Below, piece by piece: positions 48,351 through 63,300 of a DNA stretch of 64,000 bases (the stretch's first letter is position 1; every line of letters starts with the position of its first letter). The DNA comes from Phlebotomus papatasi. Its lineage: Eukaryota > Arthropoda > Insecta > Diptera > Psychodidae. The notes below the pieces were generated by a model. That model saw only the letters and a list, made by a program, of their open reading frames with translations, did not search any database and was not told where the DNA came from. A program made the position numbers and the translations under genes. The DNA is taken from the NCBI RefSeq assembly GCF_024763615.1, contig NC_077222.1, positions 38,874,001 through 38,938,000 on the forward strand. Reading direction: 5' to 3'.

Positions 48351-51300
48351 TTAAATCAACGTGTCCTCATCCTGAGCCTCAAAGAGCATCAGCAGTGAGT
48401 GCTGGGATGAGGACCTTCCAATGGGTGGGGCACTGGCCAGAGAGCCATCGGGCGAGAGAAATCCCGTCTGGAGGCTGCAGTTGTCTCTGTAACCAGAAGT
48501 GGAGGATGTCTGAGAGACAGAATCCCAAGACAAATCTGCCACTGGTTTCGGTGGTGGAACTTCTACGGGTTCCGGAGCTAAACTGGGCACATCTGCCTGA
48601 TTTTGCCTCCCGCGCTTGATGCGGAAGGTCTTACGACTCTGTGCCTTGGATCTCTGCAGTCGATGACGCTGAATCTCCCCAGAACTGTCCTCAACTGGAC
48701 TCTCTGGGGATAGGGGGGTAGTGGAAGTCTCTCCGGAGGAGTGTCTGAACTCTACGGAGGACACAAAACGAAGCCGGGGAGTTTGCTGAGCTTTCATGGA
48801 TTGCTGCAAGGACATAGAATGGGACAGGTGGGGAACAGAACCCGTGGAACCGACAATGACAGTTGAGGAGCCTCCAGCAGTTGCTGCGAGACTGGGAGTC
48901 GGGGTAGTCACCTCGCCACTGTGACTATCACTCACTCCCGGTTCTCTATTGGTTGTCGAGCTGCTCGAAAGGGATTCCCGGGGTGGATGGAGGGTGTGCT
49001 GGGACAAGGAATCACTGGGAGTAGCCGTTCTCTCATGATGAGTAGCCATCTGAGAGGCAATATGCGGACCAGCTCCAGTAAGAAGGGAGATGAGGGATGG
49101 TCTTTGTGCGTGTTTGGGTACTTCAGAGACTGGAGGGAGTGTCGAAGGAACCACATCCCGGCGCGATGGTTCCGGAATATCTCGATCTGTTGGATAAATC
49201 AAGCCATAATACAGTCAAGAATTCTTTTCTACCTTTTGAGAACTGTAATGCCAATTCTGGTCAGACGGATTAATTTTGATAAGTTTAGCAATATCAAAAA
49301 AAGCATAAAAAAAATGTCTGACCATTTCCTACTGAAAGCATAAGACATTGAAATTGACTCCAACCCTGCGTATTTTTCTCACCACTTCCGTAGCGTCGCT
49401 CTTCCAGTTCATCCCTAAGATCCTTGAGTTCCCTGGCCAGTTCCAGAAGCAGAGCACCGCGGGATTTGACTCCACCTGGCTGGGGCATTCCGCGCATCCT
49501 TTCCCGAATCATAAACTGCATATGACGCTCATGGTCACCAATTGGCGGCTGGGCAATTTTGTGGAGGATGAAAGGCATGAGGACAATGTAGAGTGGAGTT
49601 CGGTGATTGACCACAAACTGCAGGAAGCTCCAGAGTTCCGGTGCAGCTTCATTGCGCCTTCCCAGATCCCTCATAACTCGCACAATGCGGGGCCATTCAT
49701 TGGCCAGACGTTGCTCAAAGGAGATGCAGAGAATTCTGAGTGCCAGGAAGGCAGCTTGGTAGAGAGATCCAGAAATTCGTGCTGGTCTCTTGGCTTCTCG
49801 ACTTCCTGTGAAAGTTAGAGAGCTTGCTCGGAGATCGCCAACAACCCGATTGCTTTGGGTTGTTGCTTGAGCTGACCTTCCGGCTGGTGGACTCATGGCA
49901 TTGAGTATTGCTGTGACCAGGAAAGAGATATCATGCTGCTTGAGTTCTCCCAGATCCCTTCCGCTGCAGGCTTTGAGACACAGTGGCATGATTAGATGGA
50001 TAAGATGTCCTTCGGCCTTTTCCTGCGTGGGAAATTCAGCTGATCCTCCGCAGATGTGTTCTAGGGTAAAACAATCCACAGGACTAACCACCTGCAGGGT
50101 GATGAGGCGTACAACAGTGGAGCAGAAGAATGGCGGAGGATTCTGAGACATAACAGCAGCTCCAGCACTGGAAACTCCTTCAGGTGACTGACCAGGATCA
50201 TTGACAATGAGATTCTGTACGGTGTTGAAGAGGACTTTAACATGCTGCCAGTGCAGAACATAGGGATACCTCAGGACAGTCTCATGGATACCCTTGAGGA
50301 GTCCCGAAGCTGCTTCCCAGTCCGTATTCCTGCGAATTGAAGGTTTTTTCGAGATCTTCATAAAGACCTTGTCCAGACGTCTGAGTATGGTCACAAGAGC
50401 TGGACGCATTGCATCATCTGCCCATTCTGCTCGTGGGAGGACACACTGCATATACCGCTGGAGGCCACGACAAGCCATGGATTCGGGATCATAGGGAGAG
50501 ACCTTGAGTAGGGAGTGGGCTATATCTGCCAGGCGTACATGACACTTTACATCTAGCAGATCAACGGGCTTTGTGTCTGCTCCTTGCTTTTTGGACAGCT
50601 CCTGGAGACGAGTCGTGGCACGACTGATAAATTCCCCTACAACAGACAAAAGAACATCTCTTGGGCGACGATACTCTGCCCTGATGAGTTCTGAATCTTC
50701 AGCTGTGTCCATTATCTTCATCCTCCCCACATCACTGACGTACTTTGAATGGGATTCATCCTCAAAGTCCAGCCCAGGAGAGCATGGAGGACCGCGACTG
50801 CAGTTCCTCTGGCTGGATCCTTTGTGTTCAGGACTATTGCGGTAGGGGCCATTGTAGCTCCTGGGAAAAAAGGGGGTATTCATCATTTGAGGAATTCACT
50901 ACAGGAGTGATTTTCTTTACTTAGAAAGCCCTTCGCAATTGTGAACCATGGTCCGGATGGCAATTGCAAGCTGCAGGATGATATCTCTCTCTGACTTCCC
51001 CTCGAGTGGGACATAGCTTGGGGACTGAATCTGTTGCATATAGCATGGTAGGATGGCTTCCAGGATAATCTAAAGTGGTAAAAAAATGTAAAAAAAAGAA
51101 AAAAAATGTTTCCTTCGAGCCGGATTTGAACCAGCGACCTATGGATTTCTACATTGCTTTTACAGCCATTCTACAGTCCACCGCTCTGCCAACTGAGCTA
51201 TCGAAGGCATGTCTGAATGTATACTCACAAGCATCTGATAGCCTCGGGTACTCTCTGCTGAGTATGAAACGACCATAACGCATAAAGTTATGCAATCCAG

Positions 51301-54300
51301 AACTGTAACCATCTCATCCTCATCGTGATAGCAGAAATCTATTGCTTTAAGAGGTTTCGGTTCCTTCACCAGTTCAGCAATATTGAGGGGATCTGGCGAT
51401 GGAGTCTCCAGACTCAGGAGCAAATTGAACAAGCAACTCGACTGGACTTTGTGAGCTTCCCCATAGATACCATCCTCATCGGTATCCAGGATTGCAGACA
51501 CGGATCCGAACATCTGCAGGATGAAGGGTTTGCGATTCAGCAAGTAGAATTGCTTAACGGCATATTCAATGGTCGTGGTGACGAGTTTATTGGTCTGGTG
51601 CAGCGAATAAACCTGAAGGAGCGTCGGCATTATCATAAAATAGCCATTTGTCGAGAAGATATTCTTAAAATGGAATGCAGCGTTGATAAAAGTAGCTGTA
51701 ACGTAGCGCATTATGCAAGAATCTTCAGAATGAAGGATTGCAGCTCCTGATAGAACATTCAGGAAGAGTTGAATGTCAGCTGAATAGGCAAAATTCCCAG
51801 CCATGGCCTCAAACATTCGAGCAATCAAACGAACCCACATGAACTTGTGCAGAACATCCAATCCCAGGAGTTCCTGGAACAAATCCAGAATTATTACTTT
51901 GCTTCTTTAAATTCACCCAAAATTAACTCACTTTCCCCAATTCTCCACCTTGATGCAAATCCAGGTCCACTTCGAGAGCCTTCCGTGGAAATGAGGGCAG
52001 TTTCATGAGTTCTTCATGGAGAAAAACCACCCTCTGAACCACCATATCGACATTCTTGAGAATAGCCCAAGTCAAATGGACTTTTCCAATTTCCACAAAT
52101 TTCCTCATAAGCTCCTGCTTCTGCAAGGCATAGAAAGCCTCCTCAGGCTTCATCTCAACCAGCCTGAGTTGAGGATATTGTGATCTCTTGAAGAAGTACA
52201 AATCCCTGACGTACCAATTGGGATTGAGTATTTGATCTGCATTAAAAAAATTAAATTACCTTCTTAAACTTTGAAAATCAAAACAAAAAAAAAAGCCTTA
52301 CGCGATCTGTAGTCAATAAGAAAATGGTAAGAGTGATTCTTCTCCTCAATCCCAAAGAAATCCAGAGATTCACGAAGAAGTTGGCAAAATTGTGTGTCTT
52401 CCTGAACGGGAAATTGCGAAGGGATTCCACCTTCATCCTTATCTTCAGGTCCATGGACAACAATTTTCTTAGCAGATGGAACATTGGCTGTAAGAAGAAT
52501 CGATGCATCACACTGTTCCTTCCTCAGGATCTGCTTGAGATCCTTAAACATAATTCCATGGACGCTATGAACAACCATCCACAAAATCGATAGTGCAGAT
52601 CCAACGAGCTGAAGAAAAAGAGAAATTAATCTTGTGCCCTAGAGAGCCTGAAATTGCAATCAATGAAGGAGTATCAGGACCCACCTGTTGACTGTACTCA
52701 TGGGACGAGCGTACGTAGAACATGACGTAGCCAATGATGTAGTTATAGAGGGCAAAGGCCGCTTGTTGCGGAAGTCGCGGAACGAATCGAATCAGATGCC
52801 GCAAAAGTTTAAACATCTGATCCTGACGGTCACGAGTCAGTCTCTCAAGGACGTAGCGAAGGAAGAGGGCAGAGTCCTCCACGAGGCATACCCAAATCAC
52901 CTGTTGAAAGGTCACAAATTGAGAGATAATTTATTCACCTGTTGCTCATGTCCATTCAATTGGCGCTCAGACCATTTTACAACACCCTTTCTTATAATCC
53001 TTATAATACTTTTATGTTCGTTGTAAGGACATGCAACAATTTTGTGTATGTCCTTTTCAGGTTTTAACTTCTTAAATTTCGTTATAAAATTACAATTAAA
53101 TTTAAATTCACTCAGAAATGGAATTTTACTCTGATTCTCTATTAAAAATCCAGATTAGATTATGCGGATTATACCATGCTACTGCTGTAGGGGGAATTGG
53201 GGCACCTTTGAAAGTGGGGTACCTTTGAAATTGGGATTTTTCACCTATTTTTAAATACAATTGAGCCTTATCGTGATATAACTTAGCTGCACAAACAGAT
53301 TGAGAAGCTAAATTACATTATGATATGGCTCAGTTCCATTTAAACATAGAAGAAAAATTTCAATTTCAAAGGTGCCCCACTTCCCCCTACCTTGAATTAA
53401 AGATATTAAAGTTCTTTATTCATTTAATTTTACAAACGAAAAACAGTTTTGGTCAGAAAAATAGCAAAATTGTAAGTAAAAATTCAAATCAGTAAATAGT
53501 TCAAAATTGTCAGCAAAAAAATCCATTTTGGTTTTGAAAAAAAAATGGTTTTTCAGACCGTTTAGATTCACTTCTTAATTTTGCGCTTGCCAATATTTTA
53601 TTATTTAATCAATTTTTATTTTCACTGACCATTTATTTTTATTTTCACAATAGCTAATTAACAATGTAAAATTATTGGGAAAACATATAAGAGGAACTGT
53701 ACCAAATTTCGGACAGCATGAAATATTGGACACTTTTTCTTATTTTCAAAAATCCACAAGTTATTAGATCTTTTTTTCATATTCTAGGGCATTATTTCAT
53801 AATGCCAATGAAGAAAAAAGCATATAGCTTCTACGAACAATATAATGCGACAAAAGTCTTAGGGTTAAAGAAAAACAAGATAATTTGGGAAACTTTGTGT
53901 CCGATATTGTACAAAAAAATAGTCATAATTTTATTCACTATAAATATTTGATATTCTACCCAAAAAAGAAAGTAAGAAAACTTTTGAATTTGTATTAAGA
54001 GTATGACACTTCAAACCAAAAAACAATATTGCTAATAATACAGCATGTCCAAAATTTAGCATTGTTCCCCTATAATAGATTTAAACATTCAATTTTTTTC
54101 TAAAAGAATATCTGCAAGAATGCTCATTACAAAAATATTTTTTTTTCAATTTTTCGAAAATTATTTCATATAATTTTTTCTAGAACTCTATCAGTTTTCA
54201 GATCAAGAAAGCCTAAAAAATGTTAATTATTTAAGATTGAAATAAAAATAATTTATGTTAATTTTATTAATGATTATTCTTTTTTTTAAACTTTTTTACA

Positions 54301-57300
54301 ATTAGTTTTATTTTAAAGAGATATTCGAGATCGTTAGAAATTTTCGTTGTTTTGATTCTTGCTTTTGGGCTTAAGGGCATAAAAAATGTAATGTATCAAA
54401 TTAAAAAAAATAAATAAATGAATTTTATATCATCTTTGCCTAAATGAAAGAAATAAGATTAAAAAATTCCTATTTTAAATAAAGTAAGAGATTTATTTTT
54501 ACCATTTGATAGGCCCGATAGGTTGATATATTTTCTTAAAAGTAAATTATACTTTAACTGAAAAAAAATGCGTGAAGGCTTTAAGTTTCACAAAACCTAA
54601 TAGAACATAATTCTGAAAAACAAATAACCTCTATAAACTAATGATTTTTAATTTAAAGTTAATATTTAAAAAAAAAATACCGTATTTTAAGATGGAAAAT
54701 TCTTTTAAAACCCTAAAAGGCACAATTTCATTATTAAAATACTTATTACGTAACTTATCATTGTTTTTGTTAGTTAAAGATGATTAATTTATTATGTTAA
54801 AAGGCTGGACAGTAAGACTATTTTATTGGTAAAAGAATTTAGAAATTAATCGGTGAGAGTTATTTTTCTTGAGTCTGAGAAAAATCTTGTAACACATTTA
54901 ATTTCAAAGCGCTTATTTTTTTAAACTTCTAAAGTAGAAATATCAAACTTTATTAAATTTGAATTTTGCATATTCAAACTTTGAGGAAACCTTGTGATAT
55001 GAAGTCATAACACAGAATAGAAATTAGAAAGTCTTCAATTATATTAAATTCCAAAATCAAATATTTAACTTCCTTTTAAGGCTTAAATCACTTAAACCTA
55101 TTAAAGCTTTCTTTATTACAAAATTTAGGCGAATTTTAAACTCATTTTAAACCTTATACTTTTGAAATAAAAAATAATAATAAAAAAATATTTATAAAAA
55201 TATTTATTTATATTTATAATAATATTTATAAAAATATTTATTTATATTAAATATTTATTTAATTATTTAAAAATGTTATATAAATAAATATAATAAAACC
55301 AATGTGTAATTCTGTTAATCCTTCAAATTGATTTTTATTGTATTTCCATTTTTTTTAAATGATTAACTTTCTATTAAATTAGTTTTTTTCAATTCGACTT
55401 CTTTCAAAAAATGAATTAAATCCAAACAAAAAATTCAATTAAATCCTGTTTATTATGATAGTCCTCACCTGATAGGCAATTTCGTAAACTGCACATCCAT
55501 CTGAACTTACAGCAGCATCATCCAGGCAATCAACAATTTGCATGACAGAGGAGCACAGAACCGATGGGAACAAGGAATGGGCAGCGTGAAGATGAGGAGC
55601 TGCTCTCCCAACATCTCCTTCTTCCTCTTCCATGTGATCTTCTCCTGGCGCATGATCGAGTCCTGGCTCATGAGCTGCTTGCTGTGTAATTGGAATCGTT
55701 GTCATCATGAAACTCTGCCTTTCCGCCCGTTGCTTATCCTCCTGCTGCTGTAGGGCATATCTGATAGCCTCAGTTTGCTGCTTCTTCCTTGTTTTAGTGG
55801 CCGTCACGAGGGATCGATGACGTTCTTGATTGAGAGTCACTTCCATATCTTTCGTCTGCTGCCGCGGACTCCATGGAGGATCCACAACAGGGAGGCTCTC
55901 GATGCCTATTTTGGGCGATGGCAAAGTAAATTCAATTCCTGGTGGAGGCACCTTAAAGGACATATGAGCACCCTCTTCCATTCTAGGCCAGACTTGAAAG
56001 CGACACTTCCAAAGCACCTGGTACCGCAATATGGCTCCTATTCTTATGTCAGGATCTTTGTTCTTTAGGGCCTTCTGCATGATCTCTGAGACAAAGTTAG
56101 GTGCTTTCACTGCTCCAAGGATGAAGAATGCAGCTGATGTTGCAGCGGTTTCTTGATTGGGTTCTAGTAGAAGTTCCCAAGCAGCTGGTATAGCCTCAAT
56201 GAATTGATCTTCAGTTAGGATAGCTGCTCCCTTGATTAGGGTTGCAATTGGGATATGGAACATCTCACGGATGTGATTTTTGAGATATTTCAGCATTAAA
56301 GAGGTTTCTCGACGTTTAGCCGACTGCTCGGATTTTTCAGCTGCCTTTTGGGCATTTGCTGCATCTGAATCTTCATGGATAATTCTGTGAATGAATTACA
56401 ATAAATATAGAAGAATTACCCATTTAAGAACTTAATATTCCTTCAAGTTTTTCAGAAAAAAATTAAAGGAGTTAAAAGTCTTTTTCAGCTCTTCAAAAAT
56501 CAGCGATAAACTCTGGTTCTATGAGCAATAATTGTAAAACAAATAATTAAATCATAGTGGCTGTCAATAGGTTTTTAAATAAATTAGGTTTTATTATAAA
56601 GAATTTTATTAGTTATAACCTAATAATTTAAGATTCTATTTGTATTTAAGGAAAACTTGAGGATAATTAATCTTATAAAAAATATTTATTTTAAACAATA
56701 GGTTATTAATTTTATAAATTCATGTATTAAAAATTTAATTTGTATTTCAGTTTTTGACTGTTACAATTATAAAAAATGACGTGTAAATCTTACAATATAA
56801 ATAAAATATCCTGTACTAGGAAGTTCCGTTCCTAAAAAATATGGCATTGAATAAAGGAGCAATAAAAACGTCAAATTTGGTCAGCCAAAAATTCGAAATG
56901 ATCAATGACAAATATAAAAATGGTCAGTAAAAAATAAAAAAGGGCAGTAAAAAGTTAAAAAAAGTGCAGTAAAAAATTAAAAAAGAGCAATATTTTATTA
57001 AAAGCGGTCAGTAAAAAATGAAGTGGTCAGCAAAAAATGAAACATAATCAGTGAAAAGTAAAAAGTGTGATCAGTAAATTATTCCTTATTGCTCATTTTT
57101 TACTTTTTGGTGACCGCTTTTAATTTTTTACTGACGAAATTTTATTTTCTACTGCTTATTTTTAATTTTTTGTTGACTACCTCTTTTTTTTACTGATCAG
57201 TTTTCATTTTTTACTGACTACTTTTAATTTTACTAACCTCATTTAATTTTTTACTGTTCACTTTTAATATTTTACTGACCAATTTTTATTTCTCACTGCT

Positions 57301-60300
57301 CATTTTTAATTTTTTGCTCCTTTTTGTATTATTTTTGCTGCTAATTTTTAATTTTTTGCTGATCAGCTTGAATATTTTTGCTGCTCATTTTTAATTTTTT
57401 ACGAACCATATTTTCTTTTTACTAACCATTTTTAAGTTTTTGCTGATTAATTTTCAATTTTTTACTGATCAACTCGAATATATCTACTTAGGAATTCGAA
57501 GTTTTTACGGGCCAAATTTAACTTTCTACCGACCAAATTTATCTTTTTACTGACAAAATTGAAAATTTTTACTGAATATTTCGAATTATTTGCTGATCAA
57601 ATTTAATTTTTTGCTGACCTTTTTTTAATTTTTTACTGACCCTTTTTTCCCAAAAGTATTACCATTGCTCAAGAAATAATAAAGTTTTTGAAAGTATTCC
57701 CATTGACAATTTTAAGGGGTTGTAAATTTTAATGTTTCGTATAAGATTTCTGTATAGAAAATTTTTAAAATATTGTTCAGCATATTTAGATAAACAATTT
57801 CTCCTCTTTTGTTATATAAATAACTAATTTATTAATTTAAATAAACATAAGTGTTCCAAGGGTTTTGAAATATGGTAAAAGAATTTTGTAAATTTTAAAT
57901 TTGTGTTATTTTTTGAAAAGAATTTTTTTGGATAAGTTTGGAATCTGTGATTCATTTCCGAATACAGAAACTCAGATAGTGAATTTCAAGCATCTTGCAT
58001 AAACTTTGCAAAACAATTAGGATAAATAAAGAAAACTTAGTTAAATTATAATGAAATTCAGCTGCAATCTTTAGATTCTGATAAAAGCAAACATAAAGCA
58101 AAATAAAAGCTTTTTGAATAATTTAGCAATTAAAACATTACAAATATTTGCTAAATTTTCTTGTAGGTTAAAAATGGAATTTTATATATAATGAATTACT
58201 TTAAAATTGAAAATATTTTACACTTCATCAAACTTTAAACATCAGAAGTTTTAAGATCAAGTTTAGAAGATTCAAGCACTTCAAGCAATATATAAAAAAT
58301 AATAGATTTTAAATTTTAAACTCTTATTTAATTATTTTTTTTTTACAGAAGAATTCATATCTCTTTCGATTATTAATCTGGTTAAGCCACACAAAATTAA
58401 AAATCCATTATGTGTTTTTAATTAGTAATATTTCAAAATAAAAAGGAAAAACGAAATCTATTCATTTAAAAGTAACTTACTCTTAAAATAAGATTTTAAG
58501 ATCAATTTGATTTTTAAAACTATTAGTAATATTTATTAGGTACATAAATTTACTAACTTGTCCTTCCTAGGGATACTATCCTTGCGTCTCGACGGTGATG
58601 TTTGCGATGAACTAAGGTCAGAAACCTTTCTGCCATGACGGCGATCTCTTCTGCCACCCAAGCGTCCACTTTCGGATATTCCGCCTTCCATCCCAAGAAC
58701 CAGCCCAAATTCCTCACCATAGATCTGCCAAAGAAAGGGGCATTGATTCAACAGGTCAGTCCTGTGATTTGGGGACAAAAATAGCAAAATCGTGCTCCAA
58801 CAGTCGACACCACAGAGAATTCTTGGGGAGTTGACCAGGCGCATCTCGTTGCCTCCTGTGAGGATTGAACTCACGACCCCTGGTTTACGAGACCAGTGCT
58901 CTCCCACTGAGCTAAAGAGGCGCTGCTGCTGGGGAATGCCAATACTCTTCTCCGGATTTTCCCCTCTTGGCCATTTATTCAGCTAAAGCGCTTGCTTCAC
59001 GCACACACTCGCACTCATTCACATGACTCACACGTGCTCACCTTTCTTACGGCTTTTACGAGGCGAGAGGCAGCTCGCATGTGACGACGGTAGCAGAATG
59101 GATGGCAGAAACTCTGGTGGGAGCAGTAGAAGTTGAATGAATTCACCAATTCAAGGGCAGACTTCATCCAGGGCATCGTCTTTCCCGTTTCGTCTGTGTC
59201 ATTTGAATCACTAGGTGATTCAGGTGGTTGGTCATCGCTGAGAATCCCCGGAGATTCCTCTCCGCCACTCGCTACTCCCTGCTCCGATGTATCACTCCGA
59301 TCTGACAATGAAGAGACCTTCCTCCTGGACTGAATTGAGTCGGTTCTCTTAACAGGATCTAGAGGGGAAATTTTTGTAGAACAATTCTGAATTTCCAGGA
59401 ACACTGGGATTGCTTATAGAAGAATTAATTTTCTATGATTAATTGTGATTTGATCATAAAATATTTTTCAAAAATAATTACAAAGTTTTAAAATTCTCTT
59501 GAGGAATGTAATGCCATTAACCCTTTATAAGTGATTTTTGTTTTGTAACAAAATAACTTTTTATTATATTAATTTTAAATTACCTTGCGGTAGTAACGAT
59601 TATATTTTGAGTAGATTCATCTGATTTCAAAAATTAATATTTCCTGATTTTAAATTGGACTTGGTCGGAGGATTGAAAAGAATAAATAAAATTTTAATTT
59701 TTGGGAAAATTTTATACAAAATCTTGTAAAACCATAATAATGTCAAGGGTAACAGGAAAGAAAAATTAATGATTAATGTATGAAATAAAATTTAAGAAGA
59801 ATAAAGTAAATAATTAGAAAAAACTTGATATTGTATTGAAGTAATTCCGATAATTTCATATTCAAAACATTTTAATTCAGACAGGATTTAATTCACTCAA
59901 GCTTTTGTTATTATATTTATTAAATACTAATATATATACTAATTTGCAATAAAGTAAGATTAAAGAAATCGTTTTCCTTACATTACGGTACTATCACACT
60001 AGGATTTTCATAATTTATTTTTAAATTCAATTGAGCCAATTGAGCATTATAAGATTTCTAGAATTTACTTGAAAATTCTCACAGCCAAGACACATTTTGC
60101 AAGAAATTTGCTCAATTTGAATGTGAATGACTACGGAAAATGTGTGATAGTCCTTAAAATGTCTTATAAATCACTTATCTGTTATGCAAAAAATCCCCAA
60201 AGCCATAAGAAATGGTTGTAGGCAAGGGAATCATGAAGAGATTCTCATACAGTCTTTTTGAAAATCTGTATGAAGTCATCCCATCTGTGATTTCTTGACA

Positions 60301-63300
60301 CAACAATTTCCTTCGAATTGCTTTGGAGGAACTCAGCAAATTATTCCCGATACTCAAGCTTCACTCGCGTACAAGTTTATCACTAATCACTGTACTTATT
60401 TTATTTTTTTGTCCACAAATAATTATTAATTACGAGTGAATAAATTTAATAAGAATAATTTTCTTCAAAAGACTACTTGTTTAACTAAAATAAAATTGAA
60501 ATGAATGAGTAATTTTAACATTTTAATTTGCTGAATTCAACTGAAATTGAGCAACCACATTTATGCTATTTTAGCATGTTTAAACATGTTTTGGGGGGCC
60601 AATCATTAGTTTATATCAATAAATAAGTGAAAATCTATCAATTTAAATGATTTTTAATGCAAAATAACGCACAGGAATAATTCATCTGAAAATTAAATTG
60701 AATTTACAAATTAAAAAAATCCTAGTGTGATAGCACGGTTAAGTTTATAATTTGTTAAGTAAATGTTATTACGGGTTTAAAACCTAGTTTTTTATATATC
60801 AAGTTTTAATTGATTTTAATATTTCAAAATTTTAAGTAATTGAACTTGAAGTGCCCAAAGGTAACAAAATCCATAAAGAGAATTTGTTATCTTGATTTCG
60901 TTATCTTGATTTCGATTAGATAAAAAACGGTTTTCGCGATTTTCTCTGATGTTTTATCATTAAGGTCGGGTTAAATATAAATTTCTCTTTAATTGCACAA
61001 AATTTTCTTAATTATAAACATTATATTTATTAGGAAAAATATTTTCTCCTGACTCTTTTTGTCAGAGTGAATGGGTTAACTTGGGAAAAATATGTCGAAT
61101 ATTTTATGCAAATTTCTTTTAAATACTTTTTAATATATTTTCCAAAAAAAAAATTATTTTACTTACAGTCTGACTCAAGATCCTTGCCATCCTTTGTGCC
61201 ACGTCTCAATTTCAGGGATCGTCGCTTGAAGGATCCCCCAGTTGGTGCTCCAGATGTCCCTCTTCTCAGCAAGAATGGTCTCACAGCAGCCACTGGTCTT
61301 CTCTGAGGCTGGATGTTCGTCTCTTCGCCCTGGAGTGTCACTGTGGTGTTGCTGCTGCCCTCGGATTCATTATCTGGTTCATGAAGCACAAAAGAAATCT
61401 TCCTCTCAGTCTGGCCACCGTCTCCGCCCGCGATGGACTGCAAGCTCTGGGCTGATGTCTGACTGTGACCCATGGAGCTGAGCGCCATGGACCAACGACG
61501 ATTAGCCTCTCTGGGAAGAACAGATTGGCTTCACATCAGCGGATAGCAAACAGTTTCTGGGCTAAAATCTCAGTTACCTGTAAACCTTGTCCCACGGTGC
61601 TGGTTTTTCCTTTGTGGACAGCTTCGAAGTCTTCGGGAGGGTCTGGTAAGTCTCGCGGAGGAAGGCTGTGATCTCATTGAGGAGAACACAAGCTACAAGT
61701 TTGAGAGCTGGAGGACAGTCATTCCCATGAGGATTGACGCAAGCTTCGTCTAGGAAGTCTTCCTCTTCATCCTGGATCAGGAGCTGACGTTGTTTCTCTG
61801 GATCACAGAGGGACACGGTAACCTGATCGAAGGTCTGCTTCTCTGTCTTCAGCATGTCCTCAAGACGAGCTCCCAGAACTTCAGCCCACTTTTGTATTCA
61901 TTAAAATTATACCAGGTAAAAAAGGATGTAAAAGGATAATTTAGTAATCTGACCTGGTAAAACATCTTCCCTGCTGCCCTCTGGAGCACATGAATCCTCC
62001 TGGTGCTGGAAGCCAAGGCTGTGCGACTGCCCAAAGCTGGTCCAGAAGGTCTGAATGGCGTCACATTTTGCTTCATCCAACTTGGCCACTGACCACGATT
62101 GCAGAGATGCACAAAGTGAGCACATTCCAGGAGGAATGCAGCTCGAGTGACCAGAGGAGCTTGTGGCTGCAAAAAAAAATTAACAGTAGCATGAAAAAAA
62201 GCTTTTAAAACAGTTGCCTCCTGTGAGGATCGAACTCACGACCCCTGGTTTACAAGACCAGTGCTCTGGCCACTGAGCTAAAGAGGCATGCTGGAAATTT
62301 GTTCGTGCTTCTACTTGAGGCTCAATTGGTCTCTGCATTATGATTAATCTGTTATTTCCAGCTCTCCTTATCTATATTTTCTGATACAGCTTGAAATATT
62401 TAACGGTTTGCTTTGGTTTAATTAGCCTTATACTTTGGAATTCATGCAATATTACGATATTGTGAAAATGAGGGGAAGCTGAATAAAAAAGGATTTTGCA
62501 TACATTTAGGCACTTTTAAATTAAGAGTTTTCTTGGAATAAGTTTTGAAAGACAACGGTTTTCTCTCAAGCAATTGCAATAAATTGCGGAATACTAAATT
62601 TAATTTTAGGGGTCAATTCAGAGATTCAGCTGATTACTGATTACACATTTATAAATCTGAATTCCAATTCAGACATCCCAGCTGATTACTGATTACTGAT
62701 TTAGCTGATTAAAAAAGTCTCCAAAAAGCTCCTAAGCTGTTTTCGTATTCAGATACATCAGTGTAATCAGCAAATTACTGATTAGCCGCTGATTTATTCT
62801 CGACCACCTCTTGTGGTGGCCGATAAACTGATTTAAGTTAATTTGACATGAAAATGAATAATGACCCGTATCATATTTTCCACGCGATTTTCTTGAAAAA
62901 TAGTGTAATTAAGTGCTTGTATTTTTATTATTTTTACTTTTCTGTCATTTTTTTTAATTCTTAAAACAATATTTTGTGGCAATCTACAAAGGACCATCGA
63001 AACTGCGATTAGATAATAACTGAAGAATTCGATATTATTTTTTCGAATACTGAAAGAAATCATCTTAAAATTCCTTATTTATGTTTTTGCCTTCCGTATT
63101 CCAAATCATGAAAGCTGTTCTTCCAGGATCTAATTGATTTCTTGGACTCCAGTCTGTTTTTCATTCAGAAGTTTTTTTTCTAGCTTGCATGTCTCGGATG
63201 TTTTTCCAACTTGAAGAATATGAAACCCTGTCATTGTTTCTTTTTTTTTCATTTTTGCATTTTCGATTTTGAAGCCGATTATAAGAGCACGAACAAAGAA

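Noticed and set aside
49348..50845. Long plus-strand frames opposite unc80
   Set aside because: They are shadows of the large unc80 exon 49383-50860 and have no independent domain.
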